64,000 nucleotides of DNA. Origin: Paralithodes platypus (Eukaryota; Arthropoda; Malacostraca; Decapoda; Lithodidae). Both the position numbers and the translations under genes were made by a program. The notes under the pieces were generated by a model that searched no databases, was not told the DNA's origin, and worked only from the letters and a program-made list of their open reading frames with translations. Of the stretch, positions 41,842-53,342 are shown piece after piece; within the stretch, counting starts at the first letter, position 1; every line of letters starts with the position of its first letter. The DNA is taken from NCBI GenBank assembly GCA_032716605.1, contig CM064552.1, positions 8,601,791 through 8,665,790 on the forward strand. Reading direction: 5' to 3'.

Positions 41842-42207
41842 TTGCTATTATTAGTAAAAATAGCGGGAACATGGACGGCAGGGAATTTGGTTCACAAGAT
41901 ATGTGAACCACGAACCACGAACAAAGTACCATTTATTAGGGGCCTGCTAGAAGAAGGAAACGCTATATTTGCGGCTCTCACAGAAACTCACATTAAAGAT
42001 CAGGAAGATAGTGAGGTATGGGTTCCTGGTTACAACCTACATAGGGCGGACAGAACGCATAGATCACATGGAGGTGCTGAACCCACACGGGAAAACAATA
42101 TCTTAGACCTGGTCTTCACTAACAACGACTCTCTAGTACACAGCATTAACATATCGGACACAACATACTCAGATCATAAATTAATTGAGATCAAAACAAC
42201 CTTATAA
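41842..42207 (+). pseudogene. LINE endonuclease with in-frame 357-bp deletion (right arm)
   Basis: Same start as the left copy through HRADRTHRSHGG, then jumps to EPTRENNILDLVFTNNDS. The 119 missing residues include the YRPPDSS and DFN blocks, so no nuclease activity is possible. The frame remains open, and the left copy is intact, so the deletion occurred on this copy only. Confidence 0.9.
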
Positions 42208-42306
42208 AGTGTACAGACAACCTCAGAATCGAGAACAAAAACCGGCCCCTTCAGTAAAGTTAACTTCAATAACAAAAACATTAGGTGGGAAGAGGTAAAT
42301 CAAGAA

Positions 42307-45096
42307 ATGGAGGAAATAGACTGGGAAGATTTAATGGATAACCTGACACCAGCAGAATGTCTAGTCTTAATAACAGAAACCATGACCCAAATCTGTAGCC
42401 ACCATATACCTGCAAGACAAACAAAACGAAGAAGCAAACAAGATCGGGAAAGGAGGAGGCTGTACAGAAGAAGAAAATTACTCACACAAAGACGCACACA
42501 TCAAAATCTACAGGATAGGCAAAAGGTCGAAATAGATAGAGAAATTGTGGAAATTGAACAAAGGCTAAGAATATCATATGAACTACAACATATGGAAGAG
42601 GAGAGGAAAGCTATTGCAGGTATAAAGGAAAATTCCAAATACTTCTTTTCATACGCCAAACAAAAGGCTAAAACAACATCAAACATCGGCCCACTGAGCA
42701 AAGGGGACGGCTCTTTCACAGGGGACAAAAAGGAAATGAGCGAACTCTTAAGCAGGCAGTATGAAATGGCATTCAGTGAGCCTGATGAAACAAAAGTCAT
42801 CAGAGACCAAAATATATTTTTCATGGAAACCTCCCCCACGGAAACCCCTCAGATGCTGGATATTGATTTTGGTCCAAAAGACATAGAAGAGGCCATTTCC
42901 AACATGCCATCCCACTCGGCACCAGGCCCGGACTCATGGAATTCGATCCTAATGAAAAAATTTAAGGAAAACCTCTCAAAACCCCTGGCTATAATGTGGA
43001 GAAGGAGTCTAGACACTGGTGACATACCAGATAGCTTGAAAAACGCAATAATTGCCCCACTGCATAAAGGAGGGAGTAAAGCACTACCAAAAAACTACCG
43101 CCCGGTAGCTCTAACCTCTCACATCATTAAAGTTTTCGAGCGAGTCCTGCGAAGCAAAATTTCAACATTCATGGAGACAAATGAACTACACAACACCGGC
43201 CAACATGGGTTCAGAGTGGGAAGATCATGTCTCTCACAACTTTTGGAACACTATGACAAAATTCTTAAAGCGCTAGAAGAAAAGAAAAACGTGGATGTCA
43301 TTTACACCGATTTTGCTAAGGCATTTGATAAATGTGACCATGGTCCTTGGCCTCCATACATACATGAGCTAGAAGAATATGAAGACCTGAATGATCTCTT
43401 GAAGCTCATCACTTGGTTAAAGCACCCCACAAAGTCTGAAGTCGATGACAAGCCCCAAGTCAGATCAATTGCATCTATTTTGACCAGCTACATCATTGGA
43501 AGACGTACTGCATTTGAGACAAACCTCGGTGTACTGCTACATGGTATGACAAAGAGCAGAGAAATGGTAGACATATTACATAAGGATGGCCTGGGAATCA
43601 GTTACAATGATGTGCTTTTGCTTAGAGATTTCTGGGCAGTTACTGACCTGAAGCATTCAACTGAGTGTCCTTTTGAACTTTCTGAAGGAACACCGGCAAT
43701 ATGTATAGTCGACAACGATGACTTCAAAAGTGACACTTTGACTGTAAGTGGCCAATCACATCGTACAAATGTCATGTTTGTTCAGCCAGACCTACCTAAG
43801 CTAAATCTACCTACCCTAGATGATGATAGACCAGTTGCAAATAGCGCCTTGCCTTTGTACCTCTCTGATAGCCTCAAAGAACTTGGGAGCCAGATGCAAA
43901 GAATTGAACCATACAAAACAGTCAAGCATGGTGAACCACCTATCAGACCAAGGATAACGGATGAACAACATCTGGACACAGTTCTTCAAAGAATGAGAGG
44001 TGTCATCCATGCAATGGCCCGAGCTAAGGCAGACGGAACAAGACCAAAGCCAGAAGACCAGACTGTACCAGCCTTTTCTGGCTTCCAGGCCACGCTATCA
44101 CCAGAAACCCAGAAAAGTCAAGCGATTTATCATATGACTTATTCTGATCCACCAAGCAAGACCATTCTGTATGATGCCCTGCGCAAGCTTGCAAAGGCAA
44201 TTGATGACAAGAAGATGCTATTTGTCATTATCGTCGGTGATCATCTTGTCTACGCATTATTGCTAGAATTGAAAAGTGAGAATCCAGATATATTTGCTGA
44301 CATACTGACATTCATGGGGCCCTTTCATATCCAGATGTCTTTCATCAATGCAATCTACAAAAGGTTCAAAGGCTCAGGCATTTCAGATGTACTGGTGGCT
44401 GCAGGCGTCGTTGCAGATGGATCCGTGGATCAAGCTCTGCGTGGAAAACACTTCAACCGCGGTGTGCGTTGCCTTCGACTCTTCTATGAGGCTTTACTCC
44501 AACATGCACTAGACAAACGTTTGGAAGGTGCCACTCTGTGTGAAGAGATCCAGGCATCTCTCAATAAGTTACGCAGTTCAGTAGACCAACAAGAACTTAA
44601 TGATGCACATGCTGAATTAGAGAGCAATGCCGATCTCAAGGGGCTCGTTGACTCCCTATTCCAGAACTTAGATGGTGCTCCACTAGCAGAATTCTGGATT
44701 TCATTCTTGGAGATGGTAGAGATACTGACTCAAAATATACATGCTATAAGGACAAGAAACTGGATCGAGTTCAAGTCTTCACTGAAGTTGATGCTTCCTT
44801 GGATTCATATTTATGACAACGATAGATATGGGCACCATCTTCCAGATTTCATAGCAGTCCTAGAAAGTCTTCCCCATATCCAAGCACAATTCATGGAGAG
44901 TGGCATGTTTGCCACACTTAGAGCGCACCAATTACCTCACATATCTCCAGCTTCAGAATCATCCATCACCAATTGGCCATGGATGGCACCTTGTAAATGG
45001 CTTATGCCTCCCAGTACGCTATACCCAACCTGCACTTCCATCATTCCTGGATCTTCTAAAAACTCCAAGTCATCCACAAATGGAGAGCAGCGATGA
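42307..45096 (+). CDS. Chimeric 929-residue ORF: LINE RT N-half fused to unidentified transposon-like protein
   Basis: Residues 1-345 are LINE: basic segment RRSKQDRERRRLYRRR, GPDSWNSILMKKFKE, NYRPVALTSHIIKVFERVLR, HGFRVGRSCLSQLLEHYDK, IYTDFAKAFDKCDHG (RT motif A). At about 43341 it continues without a stop into PWPPYIHELEEYEDL and the second protein. Landmarks there are VVDNDDFKSDTLTVSGQSHR, IIVGDHLVYALLLEL, GPFHIQMSFINAIYKRFKG and ALRGKHFNRGVRCLRLFYEA. Compared with the left copy it lacks 12 bases (AEEF residues) near 44946 but has an intact frame at 43089. Near the 3' end the neighbouring frame (to 45160) gives a more natural C-terminus with an acidic SSDDDSGSDSDS tail. RT motifs B and C are missing. 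Whether the fusion is expressed is unknown; it may simply be a transposon inserted in a LINE. Confidence 0.75.
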   Translation: MEEIDWEDLMDNLTPAECLVLITETMTQICSHHIPARQTKRRSKQDRERRRLYRRRKLLTQRRTHQNLQDRQKVEIDREIVEIEQRLRISYELQHMEEERKAIAGIKENSKYFFSYAKQKAKTTSNIGPLSKGDGSFTGDKKEMSELLSRQYEMAFSEPDETKVIRDQNIFFMETSPTETPQMLDIDFGPKDIEEAISNMPSHSAPGPDSWNSILMKKFKENLSKPLAIMWRRSLDTGDIPDSLKNAIIAPLHKGGSKALPKNYRPVALTSHIIKVFERVLRSKISTFMETNELHNTGQHGFRVGRSCLSQLLEHYDKILKALEEKKNVDVIYTDFAKAFDKCDHGPWPPYIHELEEYEDLNDLLKLITWLKHPTKSEVDDKPQVRSIASILTSYIIGRRTAFETNLGVLLHGMTKSREMVDILHKDGLGISYNDVLLLRDFWAVTDLKHSTECPFELSEGTPAICIVDNDDFKSDTLTVSGQSHRTNVMFVQPDLPKLNLPTLDDDRPVANSALPLYLSDSLKELGSQMQRIEPYKTVKHGEPPIRPRITDEQHLDTVLQRMRGVIHAMARAKADGTRPKPEDQTVPAFSGFQATLSPETQKSQAIYHMTYSDPPSKTILYDALRKLAKAIDDKKMLFVIIVGDHLVYALLLELKSENPDIFADILTFMGPFHIQMSFINAIYKRFKGSGISDVLVAAGVVADGSVDQALRGKHFNRGVRCLRLFYEALLQHALDKRLEGATLCEEIQASLNKLRSSVDQQELNDAHAELESNADLKGLVDSLFQNLDGAPLAEFWISFLEMVEILTQNIHAIRTRNWIEFKSSLKLMLPWIHIYDNDRYGHHLPDFIAVLESLPHIQAQFMESGMFATLRAHQLPHISPASESSITNWPWMAPCKWLMPPSTLYPTCTSIIPGSSKNSKSSTNGEQR

Positions 45097-45186
45097 TGAC
45101 AGCGGAAGTGATTCTGACAGTTGTGCATCATATTTGTCCTGCAGTGATAGTGCATCTTAATGCAGTAGGTCTCATGTTTTATTAAT

Positions 45187-45590
45187 TTAGGATACCAAAG
45201 TTTCTCAGTGGATTTAAAATCATATTTGTCTTAGATGTTGAGGTTAATGGGACTCTAAATCATGAATTATGCCATCCCATTGATTTTCTTAATTATTTTC
45301 TTATTTACTTAATTATTTGGTAATTATTTATTAATTATTTTTTAATTGTGCCATGCCATTGATCTTCTGACACCAAAATTAGTGGGAATAGACACCAAAA
45401 TTGTCATTTTTGGCCATTCACTTCAAGAAATAGAACTTTATCAATTTTTTAAGATGACGGCGGCGGCCATTTTGAAAAACGTCTAAAATAACAACTTTCC
45501 CGTCATTTTGGTGAGGTGTATGGGGGGCTTATGTTTTTTAGTATCAGTTGCCCTTGTTAAATTAACTGAGAAACTTTGGTATCCTAAACA
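45187..45590. mobile_element. Foldback segment with AGGATACCAAAGTTTCTCAG ends (right arm)
   Basis: Counterpart of 20566-20966, immediately 3' of the transposon-like ORF. Confidence 0.6.
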
Positions 45591-45639
45591 CGGTCACGGA
45601 AGCTCTGAAAATGACTCTACTATAATGGCATGCCTTCGT

Positions 45640-46257
45640 CAACCCTGATAAAACAGACACATGTAAGTTTTATTAATTTGAATCAGTGTATAATTATGAG
45701 TACATAATTATTGCATAGAGTTAAGGGCCGGGGTGACCTGTTTTTGTTCTGTCCTTTTCTATCTTTCTCTGGCTTGTATCCATTTGGCCCCATTTAGCCT
45801 ACTGTTTTAAGACGTTTATCCCCATCCAGGTGTCAATTTCTTACTGGTGAGCGGTAGCGAGCCAGCATATTTTTATTTTTGTTAGACAGCAGGCTAAATT
45901 TGTAAATTTTTTGATAGAAAAATGTCTCCGGCGAAGCCGGATTTCTTCATATAATGCTGGCTCGCTATCGTTTGCCAGGAAGAAATCGACACCTAGATGG
46001 GGATAAACGTTTTAAAATAGTTGGCTGAATGGGGCCGAATGGATACAAGCCAGAGAAAGAGAGAAAAGGGCAGAAATAACAAAAAGCAGGTCACTCCCCC
46101 TTAAGGTTATTTTATATTAGTATCACTATCTTGTTAGGACGTGCATTTTACATATTCAATTCACATAATTATTATAACTTGTATATTAATTATAAAGGGT
46201 TAATATGATGATAATTACTTTGATTCATTCGCTTCTGAATACTTATTTCTTTTAATG
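45640..46257 (-). repeat. Inner inverted repeat, right-arm member without LINE fragment
   Basis: Pairs with about 39295-40370. Contains the uninterrupted target AAAACAGACACATGTAAG near 45650. Confidence 0.85.
45721..46104. mobile_element. TTAA MITE, family A (right arm)
   Basis: TTAA at 45721-45724 and 46101-46104; counterpart of 20045-20429. Confidence 0.9.
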
Positions 46258-46276
46258 TGAAACTAATTAGGTCCCT

Positions 46277-46341
46277 CTCAATATTATATGGTCAGCAGCG
46301 TGGTATGTCAATCTGATGGACCATAGATCGAACCCTGCTGG
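46277..46341 (+). mobile_element. tRNA-like SINE remnant (right arm)
   Basis: TGGTCAGCAGCGTGG and GATCGAACCCTGCTGGG, counterpart of 19811-19875. Confidence 0.35.
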
Positions 46342-46434
46342 GTATAGCAACCATTATTCATGTAACTCACGTGTTTTTGGGAGATAAATATATACTGCAT
46401 AATAATTATACTAACAATTATCTCTCTGTTGTTT

Positions 46435-46780
46435 ATATACATACTGTATTGTTGTTGTTGTTGTTCCCCAGGCTGTCTGACCGAACAGCCCCAAGGTACC
46501 GAGCAAGGCCAAGGCCATAGCTGAGCGCCCCCACATAACCCTCGATCCCTGCTTTACCATTAAGAATGCCCAGGTGACCGAAGTCGCTCCAAGGCGAGGA
46601 GCTGAGGAGGGTGCGGAAACGCCCGGGACACCAAAGCCCCACCCATGGCCCTGTGCCCCCTAACAATTATGAAGGGAAAGTTGAGGGGCAAAGGAAAAAT
46701 GTGACGCTTTGGCTCCAAGTCTGCCAACCTCTAAGTTGGCAGTAGAGAGGTCAATCCACGGAAGAGACGCCGCCACATGA
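46435..46780 (-). mobile_element. Retroposon family G (right arm)
   Basis: Counterpart of 19370-19715, with the tail as (TTG)n on the plus strand. Confidence 0.6.
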
Positions 46781-46867
46781 GATCTAGAAAATATATAAGT
46801 AAAAGGAACAGATTAAGCTATGGGTTTGGCAGAGAACGCTCAACTCTCACTCTGATAGACCAGCCCA

Positions 46868-47105
46868 GTACTGTATTATATTTATATATATTCTTCGTCA
46901 CTGTTTGATATGAGATGGGTAATATCTTTCTGTATTATATTTATATATATTCTTCGTCACTGTTTGATATGAGATGGGTAATATCTTTCTGTATTATACT
47001 TATATATATTCTTCGTCACTGTTTGATATGAGATGGGTAATATCTTTCTGTATTATACTTATATATATTCTTCGTCACTGTTTGATATGAGATGGGTAAT
47101 ACCTT
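46868..47105 (-). repeat. 59-bp tandem repeat, 4 copies (right arm)
   Basis: Same copy number as the left arm, unlike the other tandem arrays. Confidence 0.95.
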
Positions 47106-47157
47106 TCTCACATGTTTTAGAATATGCCTTGTAAAGTTACAAAGATGTTGTCAGTTT

Positions 47158-47388
47158 TACTATAGTCTATTTTTCCCCAGCTGATGGTAAATTGAATCCC
47201 TTAGTAACTGATTTCTCGATACTTAATGGACAAATATGAAACTACTATGGTTGTGTGTCGTATTAATGCCAAGTTTTTCATAATTAGCATCATATTTCGC
47301 TACAAAATCTACCTTATAGGCTAACTGAGTAACACAGATAGAAACATGACAATTTACCCTCAGCTGGAGACAAAAATTGACTATAGTA
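47158..47388. mobile_element. MITE family C, compact copy (right arm)
   Basis: Counterpart of 18764-18993; ends 20 bases from the GR2 stop codon. Confidence 0.85.
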
Positions 47389-47407
47389 CTCCTTCCTGTG
47401 TGGGCCA

Positions 47408-47482
47408 TCAGTCACTTGAGGGCTCTTCAAAACTTCTGAACTGTAGCAGAATAACCAGGTATGTGGCCATGAAAGTCAACAT
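47408..47482 (-). CDS. GR2 exon 4 (TYLVILLQF, stop)
   Basis: Identical to GR1 exon 4, including the tail RSFEEPSSD and TGA. Confidence 0.87.
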   Translation of the reverse strand: MLTFMATYLVILLQFRSFEEPSSD

Positions 47483-47673
47483 CTGAAATAAAGTAGACAA
47501 ATGTTCTATATATACTGTATATAAACTTTGAGAAGCGGAGGCATCATTTAATATAATTCAAAGTTAATGGGATCAATGTATGCACCAAAAGAAAATTCTG
47601 ACCGAGCTTCAACAAAATCTATACATTTGTGTTCAAGATGTTTTGCAAAAATAAATATATATATATACCGGTA

Positions 47674-47705
<32 letters not shown>

Positions 47706-50700
47706 GTCCCACCCCTTTCCCATTCTTAAGTAAGCCATTTTAGATTTACAGAAGACCGACCATTACTTGCATTACTGCATGTCCACAAACATTTCAGTAA
47801 TGTAAGCATGTTTCCTTCTTTTTTTTTTCTTTTTTTTTTTTTTTTTTGCAAACAGACACACTCCCGTCAGTACTCGGGAGGTATACTACTCGGGGGGGGG
47901 GGGGGGGGGGGGGGGTATAATCAGCTTCATAGGCATTATTTCTCACATCCTATGGTGAAACATCTATCCAGAATCTACTCATCCTATTTCCCGTTTCAAG
48001 GTTACATCCAATAGGTGAATAACCCAAACCAGTGTAATAAGTAAACCCTGTAGGCTACATGCACTTACGGGAGCCCACCTCGCTGTTTTCTCTTTCTCTC
48101 CCTCTCTCTTTGGCTTGTATCCATTCGGCCTCATTCAGCCTACAGTTTTAAGACGTTTACCCCCATCCAGGTGTCAATATTTTCCTGGCAAGCGGTAGCG
48201 AGCCAACATATATATATTTTCGTTTTGACAGCAAGTTAAATTTGTACATTTTTCGATAGAAAAATGTCTCTGGCGAAGCCGGATTTCTCCATACAATGCT
48301 GGCTCGCTATCGCTCGCCAGGAAAAAAATCGACACCTGGATGGGGATAAACGTCTTAAAACAGTTGGCTGAATAGGGCCGAATGTATACAAGCCAGGGAA
48401 AGAGAGAGAAGGAGAGAAAGATACAACAAAAAAATACGGTGAGCCCCCTTAAATTGAATGACTATTACTAGGCTTACTACTATTACTATTAATAATGATA
48501 ATACCCACGTCCAATATGCGAGCCGGGCCCAAGGTGAAGATACGACACATTTGGAACCCCTGCCACTCACCAATCACCTCCAACACCTCACGGATCTAAG
48601 GATACAAGGATCCTAGATAAATGAGACTGAAACACGTGTTGATGAACATATCAAGTAGAATTGGGAAGGTGATAATTGTGCTGTGATAATACTTCATTAA
48701 TGGAATATATTGTCGACTATGAGAATAAATTATTAATGCGAACCAAAGAAGCTATAGTTTCTTGTTCTGAAATTAAATGTCAGGAAATTGACTGTTAGAG
48801 AATCAATTTCTTGTCTGGTTAAAATGAACAAGGTATAAAGCCCCGTTCACACACATGACTTTGTCCACACGACCGTAGCCATCTTTGGCCGACTTTGCGG
48901 ATTTTTGGATCGGGACCAAATGTGGGAGACCTTGCAGCGACCATGTTTTTTTTTTTTTTTTTTTTCTATGTGATTGAGGGAGGCAAAAGGCATAACTGCC
49001 TATAGCGAGTGCCTCCCCCATAGTTGAAAGAGTGACAGGGCCAAAATCAAGGGACGTTCGAGCCAAAATGCCTGGACACACGGAGTTTGAAGCAATTTAA
49101 GTCATAGGAAGAGGGAAAGACTGATTCTGGGAGAGAGTTCCAGAGCTCAGCTGTTGAGTAGAACAAAGTTTGAGAGTAACGTTTCACTCTTGGGTTGGAG
49201 AGTTGCACAGAGTAGGGGTGGGATTGAGTTGCAAGACGGGTACCACGTGCCCTACGTAAAGGAGGTGGTATGCACTGGGATAGCTCTGAGGAACACTGAT
49301 TATTATAGTAGCGATAGAATAGCGAGAGAGATGCAACATTGCGGCGGAGAGAGAGATTGCAGAGAGTTAGTGAGTGGGCGGGAGTTAATGATACGAAAGG
49401 CCTTCCTTTCAACTTTGTCTAGGAGAGCGGTGTGAGAGGAACCTCCCCACACATGTGAACAATACTCAATACAAGGGCGCACTATGCCCCTGTACAGAGC
49501 AAGAAGTTGTGCAGGGGAAAAGAACCCCCTAAGGCAGTTGAGCACACCCAGCTTCTGGGAGGCTGCCTTAGCAAGACTGGTAATATGGTCCTTCCAAATG
49601 AGAGCAGAAGAAAAAGAGACACCAAGAATATTGAGAGAAGATGAAGGGTTGATTTTTGTATTGTTGAAGAATAAGGGATAGTCCGCTGGGAGATCCTGAC
49701 GGGTAGATAGATGGAGAAATTGGGTTTTGGAAGCATTAAAGTTAACAAGGTTTTCTCTGCCCCAATTGGAAATAGTATTTAGATCAGAATTTAAGAGTTC
49801 TATGGCTTCATTACGTTTGTCGTTGAGGGATTGCTGGCTGGGGCGTTCTGAAAAACTAATGGAGTAGTGTAAGGTTGAGTCGTCTGCGTATGAATAGATG
49901 GGAATTAAGGTACAGTTAAGGAGATCATTTATAAAAATTAGAAAGAGAATAGGAGATAGGACAGAGCCCTGAGGAACACCGGAGTTTATAGGGTGAGGAA
50001 GTGAACAATGGCCATCCACAACCGCAGCTATGGAACGGCCGGAAAGGAAATTAGAGACAAAGTCACAGATGGAGGGATAGAAACCGAAGGAGGGTAGTTT
50101 AGAAATTAAAGATTTATGCCAGACTCTATCGAAGGCTTTCGATATGTCTAGTGCAATAGAAAAAGTCTCACCGAAGTCCCGAAAGGAGGATGACCAAGAG
50201 TTAGTAAGATATGAAAGAAGATCACCAGTAGAGCGACCCTTAAGGAAGCCATACTGGCGATCTGAGAGCAGATTATGAGAAGAGAAATGCTTAAGAAATT
50301 TGGAAGCAAGAATAGTTTCAAAAACTTTAGAAAGACAAGAGATAAGAGCAATTGGACGATAGTTGGAGGGTTGAGAGCGGTCACCCTTCTTTGGGACAGG
50401 TTGAATGTGAGCAAACTTCCAGCATGAAGGGAAGACGTTAGAGGATAGACAGAGACGAAAGAGTTTGCCTAGGCAGGGAGTCAGCACGGAAGCACAGTTT
50501 TTGAGAACAACAGGAGGAACACCGTCCGGACCGTATGCCTTATTAGTGTTAAGCCCAGAGAGGGTAGAAAGTACATCTTTAGAAGAGATTAGGATATTAG
50601 GCATAAGTAAGAGAGAGGAGGGCGGAGAGGGAGGAATAGCACCGGAATCATCCAAGGTGGAGTTTCTAGCAAAAGTTTGAGCGAAGAGTTTAGCTTTGTC

Positions 50701-53311
50701 AGAGGAAGAAGTGATGGTTGTGCCATCAGAATGGGAAAGGAGAGGGAAAGACGAGGAAGAGAAATTGTTGGAGAGGTTTTTGGCTAGATGCCAGAAAGCT
50801 TGGGAAGAGCTAGAGTTGGATAGTTCAGTGCATTTATTATTGATGAAAGAGTGTTTGGCAAGTCAGAGAACAGATTTGGCTTGATTCTGGGCAGAAACAT
50901 ATGAAGAATGAGAGTCTTGAGTTTTAAGGCGTCGGTACCGTTTGAATGCTTCCTCCTTATTGCGGACAGCAGTAGAACAGGCGTGAGTAAACCAAGATTT
51001 TTTAGCATTAGTCTGAGAGAAAGAGAATGGAATGTATGCTTCCATGCCCGATAGGATTACCTCGGTAATGCGTTCAGCACTCTCCTCGGGTCCTCGGCCA
51101 TGGAAGCAGAAATCATTCCATGGGAAATCAAAGAAGTACTGCCGAAGAGCCTCCCAGCCGGCAGCGCCAAAGTGCCACAAGCGCCGCCGGCTAGGAGGAT
51201 CGGGTGGCTGTACTGGAGAGATAGGACAGGTGACAGAGACAGAGAATTAGCGCCCATGTACCCGACATTATGTCCACCTTGCCCCTGCCACCAAGAATGA
51301 CCGTGGGATGACTGTGCAATGTCCTCAAAGCGTATTTGACGTGTCATTCCCCCTACCTACCCCTGACACACACGTCTATATAATGTCTTGTGGGTTTCCC
51401 TGACCAGACACCACGTGACCACCCTCTCTGGAGTTAGCACGCCTCCACCATGACCCCCGGGCCCCCTTCCATCCATGTCAATATCCCGCCGTCTTGATTG
51501 CGGCTGTGATGGCGGTGACCCAAGGCTAACCGTTCTGACTTTTTTGGACACAAAAAAAAAGACTCGGGGGTCCTCCACACCTTGACGCATCCTTTCCATG
51601 ACTCCGTAGACCTTGCAGGACTTTGCACCAAACTTTGCGAAACACACAGTCATTTTAAAGTGTGGAAGGATCGGGACGCCAGTGTGAACGGGGCTTTATT
51701 ATTAGAAAGATAATTCTACTATGACCTTAAGGGAGGATGGGCCGGTTTTCTGGACCACTTTCTCCCTCATGTTTAGCCCCATTAGTTTTCAGATGTTAAT
51801 ATGTTTGCCCCATTAGTTAGTCGATTCTAAGACTTTTTGCCCCATTTCTTCGTCAATATTTAGACCTTTCGTTCTATTTAGGTGTCGATTGTTTCCCTGG
51901 CGAACGATAGTGAGCCTGTAATGTTGGAAGAACCGGCCTTCGGCCGGGATATTTTTCTACCGAAAAATGTACAAATTAATCTAGAGGGGGGATCTAATGG
52001 ATGTTTTTTTTTTTTAATTTGATGGAGGTTTAGGGAGGAAACTAGAAAAATAACGAATATACATGCAAAAATTGCCCCAAAAGTGAACCATCCCCCTTAA
52101 TGTAGAAATGTGAATGTCTTACCTCGACCTTTATGTCTCTGTTCTCCTGACGATGAAGGAGTGCTTGGAGTTGTTGCTTTAGTTGTTCTACCTAGAAAAA
52201 GATTATCATCAGCCATTAGGAGTCCACTGCTACACAAAGGCCTCCCTTAACCTTGTCCATGACTCCTGAGCCCTTTACAGCCTTTGCCATGTTACCCCTG
52301 CAGTGTCTTCTATCTCTCCACCTCTTGTCCTCTCTTCTGGCTACATGTCCTGCCCACCTCCACGACTGCTCTTTTATCATTTCTAGAATAGTCTTTACTT
52401 GTGTTTGCTTGCTTACCCACGATGCCCTCTTCCTATCTCTAAAAGTTATTTCTAGCATAATCGAGTTTAGGAGTAAAGTTGGTTAGTGGAGAGAACATAA
52501 TAAAGTTGGTTAGTGGAGAGAACATAATAAAGTTGGTTACATAATAAGTTGGTTAGTGGAGAGAACATAATAAAGTTGGTTAGTGGAGAGAACATAATAA
52601 AGTTGGTTAGTGGAGAGAACATAATAAAGTTGGTTAGTGGAGAGAACATAATAAAGTTGGTTAGTGGAGAGAACATAATAATTGATCGTTACATTGCTCT
52701 CTGTGACCTAAGCTAATTCTCCATTGTTTTTGTTAGTTTCCAAGTTTGAGATCCATAGATCAGGGTTGGTAGCACACACTGCAGGTTATATACTCTATGC
52801 TTAAGGGGGGATGGGCCGGTTTTTTGGTCTACTAATTCATTTATGTATTTGTTGATTTCATTAATTGAGTTTAGAGGTGAAGTTGGTTGGTGGAAAAAAA
52901 CATAATAATTCCCATATTTCTTAATTTCCTTGCTAGACCTCCAGCAAGCTTAGAACCCCCCCCCCCCCTAGATCCCCCTTCAAGATAAATGTGTACATTT
53001 TCGGTAGAAAAATGTCCCGGCCGAAGGCCGATTCCTCTTAAAATTTCAGGCTCGCTTTCGCTCGCCAGGAAAAAATCGACACCTAAATGACACGAAAGGT
53101 CTTAAAATTGACAACGAAATGGGGCGAAGGATGTTAAAATCGCCAAACTAATGAGCCGAACGTCTAATAATCTCAAAACAAATGGGGCTTAACACGAGGG
53201 AGAAAGGGGACCAGAACAACGGGCCATATGTCCCCTTAAGGCATATAGTGGCAGTGCACTTTCTATTCGCCATATTAAAGTAATATATATATATATATAT
53301 ATATATATAGT

Positions 53312-53342
<31 letters not shown>

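Noticed and set aside
47880..47920. Telomeric or G-quadruplex tract at the G-run
   Set aside because: Simple homopolymer next to a T-run, only C-run-like sequence at the left counterpart; likely slippage or sequencing error.
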